40,715 nt of DNA from Rhodospirillaceae bacterium LM-1 (GTDB taxonomy: Bacteria > Pseudomonadota > Alphaproteobacteria > Rhodospirillales > WMHbin7). The stretch spans positions 1 through 40,715 of the forward strand of contig CACUVI010000005.1 in the NCBI GenBank assembly GCA_902725215.1, written 5' to 3'. Shown here one piece after another: positions 6,551 to 14,026 of this stretch. The translations under genes were made by a program, and so were the position numbers. A model generated the notes under the pieces. The model saw only the letters and a program-made list of their open reading frames with translations. It made no database searches and had not been told where the DNA came from. Every line of letters begins with the position of its first letter. The stretch's first letter is position 1.

Positions 6551-8085
6551 TTGTCCTGTGGTCAAAACATTTTGGCGACAAGAGAGACAGCGCAAAACGC
6601 GCCATCGGCTACTTGCTCAATAAGGAAGTAAAAAAGCAGTTGCCGGATAAATCCTGGAAAGATTATGTGCGCGTCCCGCCGCCCGAGCTTCTGAAAGGAA
6701 ATCCCAAGCTCCTTCAATTGGCGATCGAGACTTGCCAATTCCAAAGGAAATATTCCTCCTGTGTCCTCAGCTTCGAAGCGAACGATATCAAAGTATCAGA
6801 CTTCAACAGTCACTCTGGCACCGCCAGAAAATTCGCACGCGAAGTCATGCGCGAATTCGAGGACACGGCCTTCGCCGGCATCCCGCGCAAACGCCGCCCA
6901 CCGTTCATTTGGGTGGCGCACACCGACAAAGGTCGGCTTGAACTGAATTTCCTGACTGTCCGATCAATCCAATGCGCCAACGGCAAAATTATGAGCATCA
7001 ACCCCAACCCCGCGACGGATGCAAGTTGGGAGTTATGGCGAGCGTTTCGCGACAAGTGCAATCAGAAATACGGATGGGCGGACCCGGAAGATCCGGCCCG
7101 CGCACGCTTATTCAAATCTGCAGATCATCTTGAAAAAATTGCCGCAGTCGCAAAAGGAATGGGGCAAATAACACCGGCATCGCTTTCTGAGCTTTTCGCA
7201 ACCAACATCATCCCGCTAATTCACAAAGGCATCGTCAGATGCAGAAACGATGTCATCAAGACCCTCATGTTAATAGGGCTCAGAATTCCAAGAATCGGAA
7301 GGGCATATGTTACAATCGAGCTACAGAATAATCGGAAACGGCTACGCGGCGCCATCTTTTCTGAGCTGTTCACATCGCCGCAGGCCATCGGTTTGAACGG
7401 CAAGAATCAACGCATCCTGGTCAAAGAAGAAATCGAGAAACGATATCAAACGCGGTTTAAAGGAATCGCCGCGTTCAATCTGAAACGGTATGGCGGACCA
7501 GACTGGTCTGATGAAGTCAGTTCAAAATGCGAGCCCGGACAGTACGACAACCTAGACTCATACCTAAGAGATGTCATGGACCAGAAGAGCTATGAGTCTG
7601 TTTATGGTACCTCACAAGACACCGGTGGAAAGGAAAAGATCAATGGCGCTTACGAATCTGGAAGACTCACTTCTCAAGGAAGTCAGACGCAGAAACGAGG
7701 AATTTCAGAACCAATTGACGGATATGAAAATCAAGATCGCGGCGTTGGAGCGCAGGCCGAACGAGACCGAGCGCGAAAAGAAGCTGACGATGCGGATAGA
7801 AGGCTTGACGAAGCAGTTGGAAAATTTAACGAAGCTTATCAAAGGCATCTCCTGATCCTGAGTGAACAGATGTACAGGGCAGCACTTCAGGCACATCTAC
7901 TTAGGCGCAAAGAGCTTGAGGAAAAGAAGAAGACTGCTGAAGCCCAGAAAACTGTAACGGCCAATCACGGGAATCAAATCGTGATTGCTAAAGGAGCGTC
8001 AGGCAATGGCAATGGAACGAAGGCAGTTAATCTAACTCAAGCGCAAATCGCCGCCATGCGGAGAAAGATATCCGACGGTCGATAA
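6547..8085 (+). CDS. mobA: ColE1-type HEN relaxase (mobilisation nuclease)
   Basis: The 512-residue protein is a relaxase that would nick oriT and pilot the strand into a conjugation channel. Residues 1-150 carry the Relaxase/mobilisation nuclease domain: KRAIGYLLNKE, YSSCVLSFE, and the motif AHTDKGRLELNFL. This motif supplies H125, E132 and N134, the same spacing (0, +7, +9) as the HEN triad of ColE1 MobA. This differs from the usual three-His relaxases. The C-terminal 150 residues are charged and helical (QAERDRARKEADDADRR), as is common in MobA proteins, and their DNA also encodes a nested gene in another frame (7643-7855). The start overlaps mobC by 4 bases. Confidence 0.85.
   Translation: MIVLWSKHFGDKRDSAKRAIGYLLNKEVKKQLPDKSWKDYVRVPPPELLKGNPKLLQLAIETCQFQRKYSSCVLSFEANDIKVSDFNSHSGTARKFAREVMREFEDTAFAGIPRKRRPPFIWVAHTDKGRLELNFLTVRSIQCANGKIMSINPNPATDASWELWRAFRDKCNQKYGWADPEDPARARLFKSADHLEKIAAVAKGMGQITPASLSELFATNIIPLIHKGIVRCRNDVIKTLMLIGLRIPRIGRAYVTIELQNNRKRLRGAIFSELFTSPQAIGLNGKNQRILVKEEIEKRYQTRFKGIAAFNLKRYGGPDWSDEVSSKCEPGQYDNLDSYLRDVMDQKSYESVYGTSQDTGGKEKINGAYESGRLTSQGSQTQKRGISEPIDGYENQDRGVGAQAERDRARKEADDADRRLDEAVGKFNEAYQRHLLILSEQMYRAALQAHLLRRKELEEKKKTAEAQKTVTANHGNQIVIAKGASGNGNGTKAVNLTQAQIAAMRRKISDGR
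7643..7855 (+). CDS. MbeD/MobD-like coiled-coil protein nested in mobA
   Basis: A 70-residue gene lies wholly inside mobA in a different frame. ATG 7643 has AAGGA 8 bases upstream, a better site than most genes here. The product is an amphipathic coiled coil beginning MALTNLEDSLLKEV, with heptad Leu and Ile to the end (LTKQLENLTKLIKGI). ColE1-type plasmids encode MbeD/MobD, a small coiled-coil protein overlapping mbeA/mobA, needed for mobilisation or entry exclusion. The opening (a short ELE/NLE then LL) and the position are alike. The frame stays open and ends before the mobA stop. Supported by ribosome site, composition and family precedent; expression is unproven. Confidence 0.65.
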   Translation: MALTNLEDSLLKEVRRRNEEFQNQLTDMKIKIAALERRPNETEREKKLTMRIEGLTKQLENLTKLIKGIS

Positions 8086-8160
8086 GGCGTAAGCGTCTTC
8101 TGACGGCTGACTTGCACGGCTAGAGGTCCATCAATAGTATGAAGGTGACTGACGGTCGGT

Positions 8161-8186
8161 GATGAGTATGCTTTAGCCCACTCATC
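8161..8186. terminator. Hairpin between convergent genes
   Basis: GATGAGT (8161-8167) and ACTCATC (8180-8186) form a perfect 7-bp stem with a 12-base loop in the 257-base gap between mobA (plus) and the DUF429-like gene (minus). It could end transcription from either side, but it lacks a T-tract. Nothing else is seen in the gap. Confidence 0.35.
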
Positions 8187-8342
8187 CCGCATGGCAATTG
8201 GCAGCAATCACCGGCGCCAACTGGTCCTGATAGTTCTGCGGCAAGCTCGTTTGGCCCATGCCGGGAGCCGAAAAGGCCGCCATGGCGCTGACCAGATTGT
8301 CGATCTGACTAGCGAATGCTCAATGTTGGAGGGTGCATTCAT

Positions 8343-9137
8343 TCACTTCACACCCAAAATCCAGCCTTCAACCTGTGCGACGGTGCGTTCGGGCGGGGTA
8401 AGGGCTGGATTGAAGAAGTCAACCAGAGTGCCGTTGCGGTCTGCTTGAGAAAGCCAGGCGGCGACCGAATAGGCGTCGTGCTGATCGGAGGTGCGATCCT
8501 GGCGGGGGAATTGGCTGCTCCAGAGCCGAGGGTAGACTTCTGCGACGACAGAGCGCCCAGCTGAAATGGTCCAGCCATCAAAGGGCCAGAAATGGACGAG
8601 AGAGCCAAGCTGGTTGCGAATATAGCGCAGCCAAGGAAGGCCGGAGTGGGTGGATTTGGCGACCGAGCCTTGGACATCGAAATGAAAGACAGACTTTGCC
8701 GAACCAGACCGTTCTTCGGTTAAACGCCTCCAACGAAGATTGCCCATCCTGGCCGCGCCATCTCCGCAAAGACCATCGCGGACAAAATCGACATAGGTAT
8801 GGTCTTCATCGGTTGGCCAATGGCGCTGAAAATCATCCAGGAAGCTGGGCCAGTCGGGTTGAAGTCTATGCACCTCAAAATAGCGGAGCGGAAACGAGAA
8901 GGCGTGATCGATGCCTACCAGTGTCGGCACATCATCGCCCAATCGTTCGACCAACCATTCCGCAACCCCCTTGCGCGTCCAATATTTGCGAAGCGAAGGT
9001 GGCGGCAATATCTCAACCGGCTTTGCTCCGGCCTCCGCCATATAAACGCGCACCCCCTTCAAGCTGGATGTCGGCGTCTCAGCGCCAGAATAATCGATGC
9101 CGATGAAGCGCTTGAAGGAGGTGCTTATCGAAGCCAT
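8343..9137 (-). CDS. RNase H-like (DUF429-type) protein, function unknown
   Basis: The 264-residue protein begins with FIGIDYSGAETPTSSLKGV, the first strand and loop of an RNase H-like/actin-like fold as in DUF429 proteins. It continues with LVGIDHAFSFPLRYFEVH near 80, then VFHFDVQGSVAKSTHSGLP near 160 and AEVYPRLW followed by DQHDAYSVAAWL near 220. Repeated Asp in strand ends (D16, the GIDHAF Asp and the DQHDA Asp) would suit metal binding. The biochemical role is not known. It starts 7 bases after the stop of the zinc-ribbon gene and is the last gene of the restriction operon. Possible nuclease accessory of a defence operon (inference). Confidence 0.75.
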   Translation of the reverse strand: MASISTSFKRFIGIDYSGAETPTSSLKGVRVYMAEAGAKPVEILPPPSLRKYWTRKGVAEWLVERLGDDVPTLVGIDHAFSFPLRYFEVHRLQPDWPSFLDDFQRHWPTDEDHTYVDFVRDGLCGDGAARMGNLRWRRLTEERSGSAKSVFHFDVQGSVAKSTHSGLPWLRYIRNQLGSLVHFWPFDGWTISAGRSVVAEVYPRLWSSQFPRQDRTSDQHDAYSVAAWLSQADRNGTLVDFFNPALTPPERTVAQVEGWILGVK

Positions 9138-9144
9138 GTGCTTT

Positions 9145-10098
9145 TCAGTCGTCCGTTTGCTTGGCTTCTCCGGGGAAGGTGGCGCGGATGGTATCGGTTA
9201 GCTTCCGCCCCGCCTCATCCAGATTGTCTTCTTCCCAGATAATTGTCGTGCAGTGATTGATATCGAAGTGCGTTCGGTTGACGTCGAAGAAGGTCCTCTC
9301 GCAGGTATAGATGACTTTACGGTCAAGCCCCTCGGCGAAACCGGCTTCCCAATAGGCGCCGTTGTTTCCACTGGTTAGCTCGGCAATGACAAACCGCGCT
9401 TTGCGAAGCTCAACACGCAGATGATTATCAATGACACCCGCCTTCGGCTCTTCGTCTAGGCGCACGAGATCGAAGCCAGCACGTTTGACAGCCGGGCACC
9501 AGATGTCCTTGTAAACTCGGTCAAGCAGGGGGTTGTTGAACGGCATCGCCATAAACGCTGTACGGCTAACAAAATCTCCGCGCAGAAGCTGGTCGTACCG
9601 CTCCCAGCCCATAAACGATAGCCGTAGAGTGCCCGACCCGCCATCAGTACGGCCCTCAATCAGCTTCTGATCAAGCAAACTGCCAACAACATATTCCACA
9701 TCATTGGCGGTCATGCAGCCGAGAATACCACGCAAATTATCGTAAACCGGCTGTGAGTAGATACCAGGGTTCCTCTTGCCTGTTACGCCCAGCCAGATGA
9801 TCAGATTGTTCCCTTGCTCGGCAGGGGTTGGCAGTTCGCGCTCCAGGCAATTGTTCATAATGCTCGTCGTCAGCAAGGGCATATTGGTGTGCCGCTGCAT
9901 TTTGTGAACTTCATGGCTAAGAACAGCCCGCCTATAATCAGTCAGGTCGCTTCGCTCAGGTGAAAGATATCCATAAACTGATCCGGAGGCATAGAAGCTT
10001 CCGCAGCGCGGGCATTGGATGACAATACGATCCCCGTCGAATTGAACAACGCTGGCTGATGATCTGCAAATTGGGCATGAGGATTCGTTAATTTGCAT
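9145..10098 (-). CDS. Zinc-ribbon plus deoxyribosyltransferase-like (TIR/NDT-type) protein
   Basis: The 317-residue protein has an N-terminal zinc ribbon (C8-x2-C11 and a second CPRC pair about 20 residues on). A middle winged-helix-like region (LRGILGCMTANDVEYVVGSLLDQKLIEG) follows. From about residue 182 comes a Rossmann-like domain starting AFMAMPF, with LRVELRKARFVIAELTSG and NGAYWEAGFAEGL. The last motif matches the catalytic Glu region of nucleoside 2-deoxyribosyltransferases and related TIR/SLOG-like enzymes that cut N-glycosidic bonds. In a restriction operon such a domain could act as a nucleotide-depleting effector; this is inference. The gene starts 13 bases after the membrane-protein gene and ends 7 before the DUF429-type gene. 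Confidence 0.75.
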   Translation of the reverse strand: MQINESSCPICRSSASVVQFDGDRIVIQCPRCGSFYASGSVYGYLSPERSDLTDYRRAVLSHEVHKMQRHTNMPLLTTSIMNNCLERELPTPAEQGNNLIIWLGVTGKRNPGIYSQPVYDNLRGILGCMTANDVEYVVGSLLDQKLIEGRTDGGSGTLRLSFMGWERYDQLLRGDFVSRTAFMAMPFNNPLLDRVYKDIWCPAVKRAGFDLVRLDEEPKAGVIDNHLRVELRKARFVIAELTSGNNGAYWEAGFAEGLDRKVIYTCERTFFDVNRTHFDINHCTTIIWEEDNLDEAGRKLTDTIRATFPGEAKQTDD

Positions 10099-10111
10099 AT
10101 CCGTTCCAACC

Positions 10112-10822
10112 TCATCTCAGAAAACGATTATCTTGCTCCGTCGCGCTACGCGATTCAGTCTCCTGAAGTATTGGCTGGCAGATATTCTCAATGCCTACAA
10201 TTGCCTCATCAATTTTAGTCGCAACCGGGTCTGGGTCAGGCGCGCCCCACCAAATGGCCGCTTCCCATTTTTGGTGAGAAGATGGGTTGATTTGTCGCGA
10301 TCCATCTCCCGCAGTCCGAACAAGCATCTGAGCTGACACTGTGACATTAACAATGGCTTCATGCAGCATTTGGAATGGCTTTATGGCGTCTCCACCAAAC
10401 CATGCTGCCATACGGTATTTGCGACTTCTCAGCTTTGCGATCACTTCATGACGAGCTTCCAGTCGCTCCAAAATGGCAAAATAGGCATCCTTTCTCTGAG
10501 CCTCGTTTTCTGACTCTAGGGGATCCCGCTTTCTTGTTTTTCCTTCACCTTCGTAACCACCGGGGGATCGGATAGACATCATAACGTCTCTAACTTCATA
10601 AAAGCCTGAGAGAACTTCTTCGGCCAAATCTTGGCGCTTTTTTCTGTCGGCCAATCGGGCATCAAGTGCAAATTTCCGTTCTGCCAAATCGATATCTGCC
10701 TTCAGTTTCTCTTTGTGCAGAGTGATCGATGTCCCACTTGTGATCAAAAATCCAATTGTCGCAACTAGGCCGGATATAACGGCTGCGACCACAGCAGGCC
10801 CAATAAGCAATCCAAAATCCAT
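10112..10822 (-). CDS. Single-pass membrane coiled-coil protein, unknown
   Basis: The 236-residue product starts at ATG 10822, with GGAGG 6 bases upstream; an in-frame ATG at 10855 has no such site and overlaps hsdS. A membrane helix (LLIGPAVVAAVISGLVATIGFLI) is followed by a charged coiled coil (residues about 35-75, LHKEKLKADIDLAERK) and a mostly helical domain with conserved-looking AAWFGGD and WEAAIWWG. No family recognised; the layout is common in proteins found beside defence genes. It lies 29 bases downstream of hsdS in the same orientation and is probably cotranscribed. Confidence 0.75.
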   Translation of the reverse strand: MDFGLLIGPAVVAAVISGLVATIGFLITSGTSITLHKEKLKADIDLAERKFALDARLADRKKRQDLAEEVLSGFYEVRDVMMSIRSPGGYEGEGKTRKRDPLESENEAQRKDAYFAILERLEARHEVIAKLRSRKYRMAAWFGGDAIKPFQMLHEAIVNVTVSAQMLVRTAGDGSRQINPSSHQKWEAAIWWGAPDPDPVATKIDEAIVGIENICQPILQETESRSATEQDNRFLR

Positions 10823-10851
10823 TACGACCTCCAATTGGCAACTTCTGCAAT

Positions 10852-12555
10852 TCACGCAGCCTGGGCCAGAGAATGATGAAGGATGGATTCAAGCAGGCTG
10901 CTGCGCGTGCTGTCGAAGGTTGATAGGCTTGCCTCCAGCCGGTCGCACAGCGCCATCAACTCATCGACCTTGGCGACGATACGGTGTTGCTCGGTAAGGG
11001 GGGGGATAGGGAGTGGCATAGTTCGAATGACTGCCATGCCAAGATCTGGAACACCAATACTCCGCGTTCCTCCATGCGCATGATCGAGAACAGCGTCAAC
11101 TGCCATCGCAAGGCGAAGATAACGCATTGAAAGTTGTCCCACATCGAGAGGGTTGACAACGCAAACGGCATGAGAAATCCCGTAATCCCTCTTCATTGGC
11201 AAGGGACGACTTTTTCCAATGGTACCAATTCGAGAGAACCCAAAAGCACCTTCGAGTATAGGGAAACGTTCAGTCTGCTCCTGGACAGTGGCCAAACTGA
11301 TGCGCTTGCCAATACCAAATTTAATTTTGTCACCTTCAGCAAAATTCTCAGAAGATATGAAGGGATGTCCGCCTTCAGTCAAATAAGTGGGCATTCTGTG
11401 CGATGGATTTGGATCTACAACATCGCAAATCTGGCACAATCGTGCCCAACTCCAATATCTCGGCAATTGGAACGGATGATCCTTTACCGCAGGGACCGGT
11501 TTTAGCCGCTTAATTGTTCCAGCGTCTTCAAGGCGATCGCGCGCGCGCGCAAGGCAATCAAGAGAGATCGAGGCCGGTTCGTCATTGGGGTCTTGGGGCA
11601 CCAGTTTGCCGCGCACGGCAAGGTTCAGGATGGATTGGCGGAGTTGCTTGATTTGGTCGCGGCGCGAGGTCAGGGCCGAGAGGTTGTTCAGGGCAAAGCG
11701 GGCGTCGGCCTGAAAGGTTTCGGGATCGGGGGTGTTCAGGCGGGCAAGGCTGGAAAGTGCCAGCCGGTCGCGGGTCGCCTCGCGCCCCTTCCTTGCCGCC
11801 TCCAGCCGGTCGCACAGCGCCATCAGCTCATCGACCTTGGCGACGATGCGGTGTTGTTCGGCGAGAGGGGGGAGGGGAAAAACCCTCTTTTCGTAATCAC
11901 TCATGGCGAAGTGTCCATGAGTTGACTGTGTAAGGCCCTGGATCGACTGGTTTATATTTTTAATGAGAAGGTACTCAAACTTGCTCGACATGACGCCGCC
12001 GAAGGAACGAATGCGCCACATATTTTGATTTAGGAGCGCTGGAAGAATCGACGGATCGATGATCGTTGTCTTTCCGATTGTGCCACCAACCATCACCATT
12101 ATGATCTCGTCCGGCTCCAATAAGAAACCAGACATTTTTGAGTCGATCTTCTCGGTTGGGAAAAACACCACGTCGGACAGATCAAACGAACCATCTCGGT
12201 CAAAATTGGTAACCCGAAAAACAAGAGTTCCATTGTCAGCGTATGTCGAGCTTTTAAAAGCGAAACCCGTTCTTATTGAAAACACGTTCCCCATTCTCAC
12301 CCAGCACCAGCTTGCAGGCGCATCGAACGATTTTTCGGCGTCATCGATTTCAGAAAGAAATCTGTTTCGCCCGGTTGACTTGGCCTTTTCCTTCGCGATC
12401 CGCTTGAGCAGTTCCGATGCTGGTTCGTCATTCGGGTCTTGCGGCACCAGTTTGCCGCGCACGGCAAGATCGAGGATAAAGCGGCGCAGGCGGGCGATGG
12501 CGTCTGGCGCGTCGGCGATGCGATCATAATGAGTCAGCAACAGGTCGGGGTTCAT
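10852..12555 (-). CDS. hsdS: Type I restriction specificity subunit HsdS
   Basis: The 567-residue subunit sets DNA target choice for the HsdR/HsdM complex. It shows the classic two-fold plan: LRRFILDLAVRGKLVPQ, a first recognition domain, LAEQHRIVAKVDELMALCD, then LRQSILNLAVRGKLVPQ, a second recognition domain and LTEQHRIVAKVDELMALCD. Each domain reads one half of a split target; the repeats are the spacer helices. The repeats are close at DNA level (10934-10995 with 11806-11867, and 11592-11618 with 12439-12465), so target-domain exchange by recombination is possible. It starts 10 bases after the hsdM stop. Target sequence cannot be read from the protein. Confidence 0.95.
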   Translation of the reverse strand: MNPDLLLTHYDRIADAPDAIARLRRFILDLAVRGKLVPQDPNDEPASELLKRIAKEKAKSTGRNRFLSEIDDAEKSFDAPASWCWVRMGNVFSIRTGFAFKSSTYADNGTLVFRVTNFDRDGSFDLSDVVFFPTEKIDSKMSGFLLEPDEIIMVMVGGTIGKTTIIDPSILPALLNQNMWRIRSFGGVMSSKFEYLLIKNINQSIQGLTQSTHGHFAMSDYEKRVFPLPPLAEQHRIVAKVDELMALCDRLEAARKGREATRDRLALSSLARLNTPDPETFQADARFALNNLSALTSRRDQIKQLRQSILNLAVRGKLVPQDPNDEPASISLDCLARARDRLEDAGTIKRLKPVPAVKDHPFQLPRYWSWARLCQICDVVDPNPSHRMPTYLTEGGHPFISSENFAEGDKIKFGIGKRISLATVQEQTERFPILEGAFGFSRIGTIGKSRPLPMKRDYGISHAVCVVNPLDVGQLSMRYLRLAMAVDAVLDHAHGGTRSIGVPDLGMAVIRTMPLPIPPLTEQHRIVAKVDELMALCDRLEASLSTFDSTRSSLLESILHHSLAQAA

Positions 12556-12565
12556 AGCAAAGCGC

Positions 12566-14023
12566 TCATCGAAGGAGGGCCTCTGCCAGGATGGTTTTCA
12601 ACCGGTTGCGCAGGCTGGCTGCTTGGTCTTCGGCCTCGTTCAACTTCACCAATAATTCTTCCGGGTTGCCGTGGTCATCGGCCTCGGTGTGCGGGTTCTT
12701 GATATCCAGGTTGTAGCCACGGGCCTTGATATCCTCGGCGCTGACCTTCCAGGCTTGCGGCGTTTCCTTGCGCCCCTTGCGCTTGGCACCGCCCCACCAA
12801 TCGATACAGCCTTTGAAATGCTCCAGCCGGATCGGCTTGGTCATGGAATAGGCTTTTTGCCCATCCGGCACCTGATGCTCATAGAACCAGATGTCCTTGG
12901 TGGGCTCGCCCTTTTCAAAGAACAACAGATTGGTGCCTATGCTGGCATAGGGCTTGAACACGGAATTGGGCAGCCGCACGATGGTGTGCAGATTGCACTC
13001 CTCCATCAAATGTTCCTTAAGGCGCGTCTTTACGCCCTCGCCGAACAAAGTGCCATCTGGCAGCACCACGGCGGATCGCCCGCCCGATTTCAACAGGCGG
13101 ATGATCAGGGCCAGGAACAAATCGGCGGTTTCGCGGGTTTGGAAGTGCTTGGGAAAGTTGCTTTCGATGCCGTCTTCTTCCTTGCCGCCAAAGGGCGGGT
13201 TGGTCAGCACGATATCCACCCGATCCGACTGGGTATAGCTGATATAGGGCTTGGCCAGCGTGTTGTCGTGGCGCACGAAGCCGGGGTCTTCGACATTGTG
13301 CAGCAGCATGTTGGTGACGCACAGCATATGCGGCAGTTGTTTTTTCTCGACGGCGCGCAGGGCGGCCTGCATGGTGCGCTCGTCCTCGGGCTTTTTCACA
13401 TAGCGCTCGCGCATATGGCGCAGCGAGCAGGTTAGGAAGCCTCCGGTGCCACAAGCGGGGTCGAACAGAATTTCGCCAGGCTTGGGGTCGATGCGGTCCA
13501 CCATGAAGGCGGTGACGGCACGCGGCGTGTAATATTCGCCCGCATTGCCCGCACTTTGCAGATCATTCAAGATTTGCTCGTAGATGTCGCCGAAGTGCTG
13601 GCGCTCGGTCAGGTTATTGAAGTCTATTTCATGGATCTTGTTGATGACCTGGCGCATCAACTGGCCGGACTTCATGTAATTATAGGCATCTTCGAACACA
13701 TCGCGCACCACGCGCCGCCGGTCGCCGGACTTGCCCGACAAGGGAAGCGCCTTCAGGGCCGGGAACAGATCGGTGTTGATGAAGGTCATCAGCTCCTCGC
13801 CGGTGATCCCCTCGGGATCGGCGGCCCAGAAACGCCATTGCAGCTTGGTGGGAATCGGCGAGCGGTAGCCGGGGTTCAGCAGTTCCAGTTCCTGGTCCTG
13901 GTCGTCGATGATTTTTAAGAAGAACATCCAGCAAAGTTGGCTGATGCGCTGGGCATCGCCATCGACGCCGGTATCCTTACGCATGATGTCTTGGATGGAT
14001 TTAACGCTGGTGCGAACGGACAT
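12566..14023 (-). CDS. hsdM: Type I DNA adenine methyltransferase HsdM
   Basis: The 485-residue methylase subunit transfers a methyl group from S-adenosylmethionine to N6 of adenine at the HsdS-defined site. The N-terminal helical HsdM_N domain (IQDIMRKDTGVDGDAQRISQLCWM) is followed by YTPRAVTAFMVDRI, motif I DPACGTGGFL near residue 190 and motif IV NPPF near 275, all intact. Length is usual for the family. It starts 3 bases after the hsdR stop, so translation is coupled. With HsdR and HsdS it forms a complete, apparently functional system. Confidence 0.96.
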   Translation of the reverse strand: MSVRTSVKSIQDIMRKDTGVDGDAQRISQLCWMFFLKIIDDQDQELELLNPGYRSPIPTKLQWRFWAADPEGITGEELMTFINTDLFPALKALPLSGKSGDRRRVVRDVFEDAYNYMKSGQLMRQVINKIHEIDFNNLTERQHFGDIYEQILNDLQSAGNAGEYYTPRAVTAFMVDRIDPKPGEILFDPACGTGGFLTCSLRHMRERYVKKPEDERTMQAALRAVEKKQLPHMLCVTNMLLHNVEDPGFVRHDNTLAKPYISYTQSDRVDIVLTNPPFGGKEEDGIESNFPKHFQTRETADLFLALIIRLLKSGGRSAVVLPDGTLFGEGVKTRLKEHLMEECNLHTIVRLPNSVFKPYASIGTNLLFFEKGEPTKDIWFYEHQVPDGQKAYSMTKPIRLEHFKGCIDWWGGAKRKGRKETPQAWKVSAEDIKARGYNLDIKNPHTEADDHGNPEELLVKLNEAEDQAASLRNRLKTILAEALLR

Positions 14024-14026
14024 GAT

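Noticed and set aside
12671-13435. Long plus-strand frame of 254 codons antisense to hsdM
   Set aside because: It is the mirror of a GC-rich conserved gene; hsdM motifs in the other strand are intact and the antisense product has no domain.
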